Below the pieces are notes generated by a model. It saw only the letters and a list, made by a program, of their open reading frames with translations. It did not search any database and was not told the DNA's origin. A program made the position numbers and the translations under genes. From the NCBI GenBank assembly GCA_949287065.1, contig CASEEV010000030.1:1-39869 (forward strand): a stretch of DNA of 39,869 bases. The letters are read 5' to 3'. This document shows positions 34,415-39,869 of the stretch, one piece after another. Origin of the DNA: an uncultured Collinsella sp. Its GTDB lineage: Bacteria > Actinomycetota > Coriobacteriia > Coriobacteriales > Coriobacteriaceae. Position 1 is the stretch's first letter. Every line of letters begins with the position of its first letter.

Positions 34415-36841
34415 CTACACATGCCAAATGTCATGTGCGTACTCGCGAATGGTGCGGTCGCTCGAGAAGAAACCGGAGTTGGCGGTGTTCATCAGCGCCA
34501 TGCGGTTCCAAGCGAGCGTGTCGCCGTAGGCCTGCGTGAGCTCCTCCCACGCCTGCACGTACGAGCGGAAATCCTTGAGGACGAAGTCGCCGTCGTTGTT
34601 GTCCATGAGCTGGCGGCGGATCGAGTCGAACGGACCGGACAGGCGGGAGAAGGTGCCGTCGGTCAGCTCGTCGATCACGCGGCCCAGACGGTCGCGGTCC
34701 TCGTTGTACATATCCCAGGAGAAATACGAGCCGCTCGCCTTGAGCGCCTCGACCTCGGGCTCAGTGAGACCGAAGATCTTGACGTTCTCATGGCCAGCGA
34801 GCTCGGCGATCTCGATGTTGGCGCCGTCGAGGGTGCCGAGGGTAATCGCGCCGTTCATCATGAGCTTCATGTTCGAGGTGCCCGAGGCCTCCTGACCGGC
34901 CGTGGAGATCTGCTCGGAGATCTCGGCGGCGGAGTAGATGAGCTGGGCGTTCGACACGGCGAAGTTGGGAATGAACGCGACCTTGATGACCTTGTTCACG
35001 CGGTCGTCGTTATTGACGATGTCGGCCACGCTGTTGATGAGGCGAATGACTTCCTTGGCAAAGTAGTAGCTCTGCGCCGCCTTGCCCGAGAAGATGAACG
35101 TCGTCGGGCGGACCGAGAAGTTCGGGTCGGAGATGAGGCGGTTGTAGATGTCCATCACCTTGAAGATGTTCAGCAGCTGACGCTTGTAGGCGTGGAAGCG
35201 CTTGACCTGAACGTCGAAGATGGTGTCGGGGTCAACGACGGTGCCGGTGGTCTCGCGGATGTAGTTGGCGAGGCGCACCTTGTTCTCGCGCTTGGACGCC
35301 GACATGGCGCGCAGGAACTCCTCGTCGTCGAGCTTGCCCTCGAGCTTCTTGAGCTCGTAGGCGTCGTCGAGCCACTTGGTGCCAATGGCCGAGGTGATGA
35401 GCTTGGCGTAGCTCGGGTTGGCCTCGGCGAGGAAGCGACGGTGGGTCACGCCGTTGGTCTTGTTGTTGAACTTCTCGGGCGTGAGCTCGTAGAACTCCTT
35501 GAAGACGTCGTTCTCGAGAATCTTGGTGTGGAGCTCGGCCACGCCGTTGACCGAATGGCTGCAGATGATCGAGAGGTTCGCCATGCGGACCTCGCCGTCC
35601 CACAGAATGGCGGTCTTGCGGAACATGTCGCGCCAAGCGGGGTTGTCGGTCGGGAAGCTCTCGCGGTAGCGGCGGGCGATCTCGTCGATGATCTCGTAGA
35701 GACGCGGCAGCAGCGGCTTGAACGTGGTGATGGGCCACTTCTCGAGCGCCTCGGGCAGAACGGTGTGGTTGGTGAACGAGACGGTGCGGGTCACGATGCT
35801 CCACGCCTGCTCCCACTCGAGCCCCTCCTCGTCCATGAGGACGCGCATGAGCTCGGGGCCGCACATGGCCGGATGGGTGTCGTTGGTGTGAATGGCAACG
35901 TAGTCGGGCAGCTTCTCCCAATCGGAGCCGTGCTCGTTGCGGAACGTGCGCAGGATGGAGTTGATGCCCGCAGCCACGAACAGGTACTCCTGCTTGAGGC
36001 GCAGGATCTTGCCGTGCTCGCCGCCGTCGGCCGGGTAGAGAATGGTCGAGATGGCCTCGGCCTCGGCGCGGCCGGCGTTGGCCTTGGCGTAGTTGCCGCG
36101 GTTGAACTCGTCGAGGTCAAAGAGGTCCTCGTTGGCCTCGGCCTTCCACACGCGCAGCTTGTTCACCAGCTTGCCGCCGTAGGCAACAACCGGGATGTCG
36201 TAGGGAACGGCAAGGATCTTCTGGCCGCCCTCGGTGCGGTAGAAGGTGCGGCCGTCCTTCTGGTACGACACGCTCTTGCCGCCAAAGACGACCTCCACGG
36301 CGCTCTCGGGACGACGGCTCTCCCAGGGGTAGCCGTGCCTGAGCCAGTTGTCGGCCTTCTCGACCTGCTGGCCGTCTTTGATCTCCTGCTTGAAGAGGCC
36401 GTACTCGTAGCGCATGCCGTTGCCGTAGAAGGCAATGCCCTCGTGAGCAGCAGACGCGAGGAAGCACGCGGCCAGACGGCCGAGGCCGCCGTTGCCGAGC
36501 GCGGCGTCGGGCTCGCGGACCTCGAGGGCGTCGAGCGTGGTGCCCATGTCCTCGAGGGCCTCCTCGACCATGTCGCGGATGCCGAAGTTCAGCAGGTAGT
36601 TGTCAAGCAGACGGCCGATGAGGAACTCGAGCGAGAAGTAGTAGACGCGCTTCTTGCCCGTCTTCTCGATCTCGACCTCGTTCTCGCTCGCGATGCGGCG
36701 AGCGCGCACGGCGATAAGCTCGGCGAGCGCGTAAAAGCGGTCATGCGACCCGCACTGCTCGAAATCTTTGCCGGTGTTGGCGCGGATCATCGCGCGGTAC
36801 TGATCGATGAAGTCTTGCTTATCCTTGAAGATCTGGCGCAT
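34415..36841 (-). CDS. glgP: Glycogen/maltodextrin phosphorylase
   Basis: 808 residues, standard for GT35. It releases glucose-1-phosphate from chain ends with PLP as cofactor. The PLP-lysine motif is EASGTSNMKLMMNGAITLGT, followed by DGANIEI. The N-terminal half has AALGNGGLGRLAACFLASAA and YFSLEFLIGRLLDNYLLN; the active-site region includes TNDTHPAMCGPELMR and the KRFHAYKRQLLN block near residue 550. The ATG at 36841 has AGAGG upstream; a small inverted repeat, AGGTAT and ATACCT (36843-36856), overlaps this ribosome site and might hide it in RNA. It follows glgB by 48 bases. The enzyme works opposite GlgA, so the operon holds both synthesis and degradation. Confidence 0.96.
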   Translation of the reverse strand: MRQIFKDKQDFIDQYRAMIRANTGKDFEQCGSHDRFYALAELIAVRARRIASENEVEIEKTGKKRVYYFSLEFLIGRLLDNYLLNFGIRDMVEEALEDMGTTLDALEVREPDAALGNGGLGRLAACFLASAAHEGIAFYGNGMRYEYGLFKQEIKDGQQVEKADNWLRHGYPWESRRPESAVEVVFGGKSVSYQKDGRTFYRTEGGQKILAVPYDIPVVAYGGKLVNKLRVWKAEANEDLFDLDEFNRGNYAKANAGRAEAEAISTILYPADGGEHGKILRLKQEYLFVAAGINSILRTFRNEHGSDWEKLPDYVAIHTNDTHPAMCGPELMRVLMDEEGLEWEQAWSIVTRTVSFTNHTVLPEALEKWPITTFKPLLPRLYEIIDEIARRYRESFPTDNPAWRDMFRKTAILWDGEVRMANLSIICSHSVNGVAELHTKILENDVFKEFYELTPEKFNNKTNGVTHRRFLAEANPSYAKLITSAIGTKWLDDAYELKKLEGKLDDEEFLRAMSASKRENKVRLANYIRETTGTVVDPDTIFDVQVKRFHAYKRQLLNIFKVMDIYNRLISDPNFSVRPTTFIFSGKAAQSYYFAKEVIRLINSVADIVNNDDRVNKVIKVAFIPNFAVSNAQLIYSAAEISEQISTAGQEASGTSNMKLMMNGAITLGTLDGANIEIAELAGHENVKIFGLTEPEVEALKASGSYFSWDMYNEDRDRLGRVIDELTDGTFSRLSGPFDSIRRQLMDNNDGDFVLKDFRSYVQAWEELTQAYGDTLAWNRMALMNTANSGFFSSDRTIREYAHDIWHV

Positions 36842-36889
36842 AAGGTATGTATACCTCTTTCCGTACAGGGCCGACCGGAGGCAAACGTG

Positions 36890-39100
36890 CTACTCCTCCG
36901 TGCCCGCGGCCTTTTTGCTACGAGTTCCCTTCGCTGGGGTCGCCTTCTTTGCAGCGGGCCTGCTGGCGGTCTTCGCAGGGGCGGCCGTAGAGGAGGCCGA
37001 AGCCTTCTTCTCTGCCGCGCCCTTGGCTGCGGCGGCCTTGGCGGTCGTCTTCTTTGCAGCCTTCGCCTTGGTGGTCTTGGCGGCCGCCTTGCCCTTGGCA
37101 GCAGCGCGCTTGCGCGGCGGCTTGGGCGGGACGTACGAGGACTTACCGACGCGCCTGAACGCAACGCCGGCCAGCGGGGGAACCTTGATGGTAATGGATT
37201 GGTCGCATCCGTTCCACTTTTCGGGCTCGGGGTGGCTCGAAACGATACTTTCGTTCACAACTCCGGAGCCGCCGAACGCGGTGGAATCGGTGTTGAAGAC
37301 CTCCTGGTAGTCGCCTTCGCGCGGCACGCCCACCTTGAACTCCTGGTACGTTGCCGGATCGAAGTTGATGAGAACCACGAGGTCGTCGACTGGGCGGTCG
37401 CCGTGGCGCACGAACGAGATGATGGACTGCTCGGAGTCGTCGGCGTCGATCCAGCGGAAGCCCTCGGGCGCATAGCCCTTCTGCCAAAGCGCCTTGCTCT
37501 GACGGTAGAAGTTGTTGAGCTCGCGGACGTAGCCGTGGAAGTCGCGATGGGTCTCGTACTTGTCGACGAGGAACCACTGGAGCTCCTCGTAGTAGCGCCA
37601 CTCGATGAAGGTCGCCAGCTCGTTGCCCATGAAGTTGTGCTTGGCGCCCGGGTGGGTCATCTGGTAGAACGCGAGCGCGCGCATGCCGGCAAACTGGCGC
37701 CACCAGTCACCGGGCATACGGCGGATGAGCGAGCACTTGCCGTGCACGACCTCGTCGTGGCTGAGCGCGAGCACGAAGTTCTCGTTGAACGCGTACATGA
37801 GCGAGAAGGTCAGCAGGCGGTGGTTGCCGGGACGCCACGGGAAGTCGGTCTGCATGTAGTGCAGGGTGTCGTGCATCCAGCCCATGTCCCACTTGTAGTG
37901 GAAGCCCAGGCCGCCCTCCTCGGGCGGATAGGTCACGAGCGGCCACGCGGTGGACTCCTCGGCGATCATCATGACGTCGGGGTGGTACTCGCCGACCGTC
38001 TTGTTGGTCTCGCGGACGAAGTCGATGGCGGTGAAGTCCTCCTCGGTGCCCTTGCTGTTGAACTTCTTCTGGCTCGGATCATCGATGCCGAAGTTCAGGT
38101 ACAGGATGCTCGTGACGCCGTCGACGCGGATGCCGTCGATGTGGTACATGTCGAACCAGTACAGGGCGTTGGAGATGAGGAACGAGCGTACCTGTCCGCG
38201 GTCGAGGTTGAACTTGAGGGTGCCCCAGTCGGGATGCTCTTCCTTCTCGTACAGCATGTGGCCGTTGAAGGTGGCGAGCCCGTGGGCGTCTTTGCAGAAG
38301 CCGCCGGGAACCCAGTCGAGAATCACGCCGATGCCCGCCTTATGGCAGGACTCGACGAAGTGCATGAACTGCTTGGGGTTGCCGTAGCGGCTGGTAGGCG
38401 CGTAGTAGCCGGTGACCTGATAGCCCCAAGAGCCGTCGAAGGGGTGCTCCGCGATGGGGAGCAGCTCGACGTGCGTGTAGTTCATGTCCTTGACGTAGGC
38501 CACGAGCTCGTCGGAGAGCTCGTCGTAGGTGTAGTAGTCGCCGCCGTTGGCGTCCATCTCGCCCTCTTCGCCGCTCGGGTGGCGCTTCCACGATCCGAGA
38601 TGGACCTCGTAGATGTTGAGGGGCTTCTTCATGTGGTCGCCGCGCGAACGGCTGCGCATCCACGTGCCGTCTTTCCAGGCGTAACCGTCGAGCGAGAACG
38701 TGCGGCTCGCGGTCTCGGGCGGAACCTGGGCCCAGAAGCCGTACGGGTCGGCCTTGTAGAGAAGCTCGCCGGCGTCGGTCTCGATCACGTACTTGTAGAG
38801 GGCGCCCTCGGGCAGGTCGGGCACGAAGCCCTCCCACACGCCGCCGGTCTCGGTCTCGGTCATCGGCGTGGCCTGGGGGTCCCACTCGTTGAAGTCGCCG
38901 ACGATGTGCACGCTCTTGACCTCGGGAGCCCAGACACGGAAGAGCCAGCCGTTTTGGCCGTCGACCTTCGCGGGGTGCGCGCCCATCTTCTCGTAGCTCT
39001 TGTACCACTTGCCCATGCCGAGCAGGTACAGGTCGTCGTGCGTCAGCTCCAGAGTCGAGCCGGCAGGTACGATGCTGGTGCCAGTGCTTTGAGCCGTCAT
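36890..39100 (-). CDS. glgB: 1,4-alpha-glucan branching enzyme with Lys/Ala-rich C-terminal tail
   Basis: 736 residues. GlgB makes alpha-1,6 branches in glycogen. A CBM48 domain (FRVWAPEVKSVHIVGDFN) precedes the GH13_9 barrel: region I LDWVPGGFCKDAHG, region II IDGIRVDGVTSILY (nucleophile Asp), region III MIAEESTAWP (acid/base Glu) and region IV LALSHDEVVHG. In region I most branching enzymes have GHF or AHF; here His is Gly. Residues 655-736 are an added basic tail with 19 Lys and 4 Arg among mostly Ala, Thr and Pro, like histone H1 or the tails of actinobacterial HU proteins. ATG 39100 is chosen for the GGAGGAAGTGGGG upstream; the frame is open to 39208 with no site. It is the first gene of the operon. 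Confidence 0.95.
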   Translation of the reverse strand: MTAQSTGTSIVPAGSTLELTHDDLYLLGMGKWYKSYEKMGAHPAKVDGQNGWLFRVWAPEVKSVHIVGDFNEWDPQATPMTETETGGVWEGFVPDLPEGALYKYVIETDAGELLYKADPYGFWAQVPPETASRTFSLDGYAWKDGTWMRSRSRGDHMKKPLNIYEVHLGSWKRHPSGEEGEMDANGGDYYTYDELSDELVAYVKDMNYTHVELLPIAEHPFDGSWGYQVTGYYAPTSRYGNPKQFMHFVESCHKAGIGVILDWVPGGFCKDAHGLATFNGHMLYEKEEHPDWGTLKFNLDRGQVRSFLISNALYWFDMYHIDGIRVDGVTSILYLNFGIDDPSQKKFNSKGTEEDFTAIDFVRETNKTVGEYHPDVMMIAEESTAWPLVTYPPEEGGLGFHYKWDMGWMHDTLHYMQTDFPWRPGNHRLLTFSLMYAFNENFVLALSHDEVVHGKCSLIRRMPGDWWRQFAGMRALAFYQMTHPGAKHNFMGNELATFIEWRYYEELQWFLVDKYETHRDFHGYVRELNNFYRQSKALWQKGYAPEGFRWIDADDSEQSIISFVRHGDRPVDDLVVLINFDPATYQEFKVGVPREGDYQEVFNTDSTAFGGSGVVNESIVSSHPEPEKWNGCDQSITIKVPPLAGVAFRRVGKSSYVPPKPPRKRAAAKGKAAAKTTKAKAAKKTTAKAAAAKGAAEKKASASSTAAPAKTASRPAAKKATPAKGTRSKKAAGTEE

Positions 39101-39237
39101 ATTCGAACCCCACTTCCTCCGAATGAAAACAGCGGGACCAACAGATACGCGCCCGATGCGGTGGTGCCGCGCAGGGCATGGAACGGTGCGAGCGCGCGCA
39201 AGACACACAAAACGCCCGCAAAGCAGAATCCTTGTTC

Positions 39238-39243
39238 ATTGTA
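39238..39243 (-). promoter_or_regulatory. Possible -10 box of the glycogen operon
   Basis: TACAAT on the minus strand lies about 138 bases before the glgB start in the 381-base glgB-ssrA gap, in an AT-richer patch (39225-39255). The -35 position is GC-rich and poor. Nothing else is seen in this gap except the ssrA promoter. Confidence 0.4.
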
Positions 39244-39412
39244 GTAGCTTATTGCGCGTCGCGGACACGGCAAACGGACGCGCGGCGGAAACTGGGGCAT
39301 AAGTGGCGAGTTTTATCCGCTCATGCCGTGGCCGAGCGCTGCTGCGGCGCACCCTGGTTTCGGCGGGGTAACCTCGCGCGCCGGGCTGTATGGAAGGCCT
39401 CGCAGGCGGGTA

Positions 39413-39418
39413 TATGAT
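39413..39418 (+). promoter_or_regulatory. -10 box of ssrA
   Basis: TATGAT (5 of 6 consensus) lies 64 bases before the mature tmRNA 5' end, followed by AAGATC. The -35 region at 39390-39395 (TGGAAG) is weak. The 5' leader would be removed by RNase P. Confidence 0.45.
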
Positions 39419-39481
39419 AAGATCACCTACGCGGCCATGCGCCGCAGCACCTTGACAGGTCGGGCACGACCTCGGGTTTCC

Positions 39482-39849
39482 GGGGGCGACTGGTTTCGAC
39501 GCGATAGCGATGAGAGGGGAAGCAGGCCGTGGTCTCCTCGCCACGTTAAACAGGGGTACCGTCAAATTGAATTGACAAGAATTCTTCTTACGAGCCCCAG
39601 CTGGCTCTTGCCGCTTAATTAACAGCAGGCACGTCAATCCGAAGATCTTCCCCGTCTTCGGTGCGACGTCATTTTAGGGGAACGCTCCCGCGCACGTAGA
39701 CGGTATGGCGCGGGCTAAGACTGAACCGGATCGGATGCCGCGGGGGAGCTAACGCGCCCAAGGCGTCCTAAACCCAACCGTTAGCTGAACCTGGAGAAAC
39801 CCTCAGGGCGTTGTCGTGGACCGGAGTTCGATTCTCCGCGCCTCCACCA
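39482..39849 (+). ncRNA. ssrA: Transfer-messenger RNA (tmRNA)
   Basis: The 5' end GGGGGCGACTGGTTTCGAC and the 3' end TTCGATTCTCCGCGCCTCCACCA region form the tRNA-Ala-like part. The acceptor arms GGGGGCG and CGCCTCC pair fully with a G3-U pair, the AlaRS identity element, and CCA is encoded at 39847-39849. It frees stalled ribosomes with SmpB and adds a degradation tag. The tag frame at 39574-39618 reads DKNSSYEPQLALAA and then TAA, ending in the ALAA degron. GAC is the likely resume codon, because a TGA lies two codons upstream (39568-39570). The total length of about 368 bases is normal. Pseudoknot regions follow the tag but were not folded here. Confidence 0.95.
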
Positions 39850-39869
39850 ATTACCATAAAGCTGGTAGG

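Noticed and set aside
34421-39244. Very long plus-strand open frame (1607 codons)
   Set aside because: It is antisense to glgP and glgB, whose family motifs are clear; the long open frame is a result of high GC codon bias.

Overview
The window is a high-GC chromosomal segment, most likely from a Coriobacteriia member of the Actinomycetota (Olsenella/Collinsella-like). That placement is inferred from the GC-rich coding style, GGAGG ribosome sites, a two-subunit GlgC/GlgD glycogen locus in an actinobacterial-looking genome, and a tmRNA whose tag ends in LALAA. No rRNA, CRISPR array, prophage or intact insertion sequence is visible.

Left part (1-6.1 kb): the 5' part of an Elp3-type radical-SAM gene leaves the window on the minus strand. 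Divergent from it is a methyltransferase that resembles the Trm9/ALKBH8 wobble-uridine family. Then follow a small unknown gene, a MazEF-type toxin-antitoxin pair, a GT2 glycosyltransferase with an unusual C-terminal winged-helix-like region, and a single-pass membrane protein with an extracellular PASTA-like domain. Middle part (6.1-16.6 kb): a macro-domain/HTH fusion (minus), asnS, and a TrpXYZ-like ABC importer with two tandem lipoprotein binding proteins, a permease and an ATPase. A PurF homologue lacking the catalytic N-terminal cysteine closes this part (minus). Two intergenic gaps here carry arrays of a short repeat in both orientations, and two others carry long imperfect palindromes.

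Signalling locus (16.9-24.3 kb): a zinc-ribbon/TIR/transmembrane/beta-propeller protein (plus) converges on three minus-strand genes. These encode a degenerate PP2C-like protein, an FHA protein and a protein-kinase-like protein ending in a RyR domain. Several catalytic residues appear to be lost, so this reads as a sensing or scaffold module built from kinase, phosphatase, FHA and TIR folds. It is my best candidate for an undescribed system.

Right part (24.4-39.9 kb): a CDF metal exporter diverges from trmB. Then comes a seven-gene minus-strand glycogen operon, transcribed glgB, glgP, glgC, glgD, glgA, a GH13-GH77 fusion, and a deformylase-like gene whose HExxH glutamate is alanine. GlgB carries a histone-H1-like Lys/Ala tail. 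The operon covers ADP-glucose synthesis (GlgC/GlgD), chain elongation (GlgA), branching (GlgB), phosphorolysis (GlgP) and maltodextrin recycling (GH13-GH77). The window ends with ssrA (tmRNA) on the plus strand.
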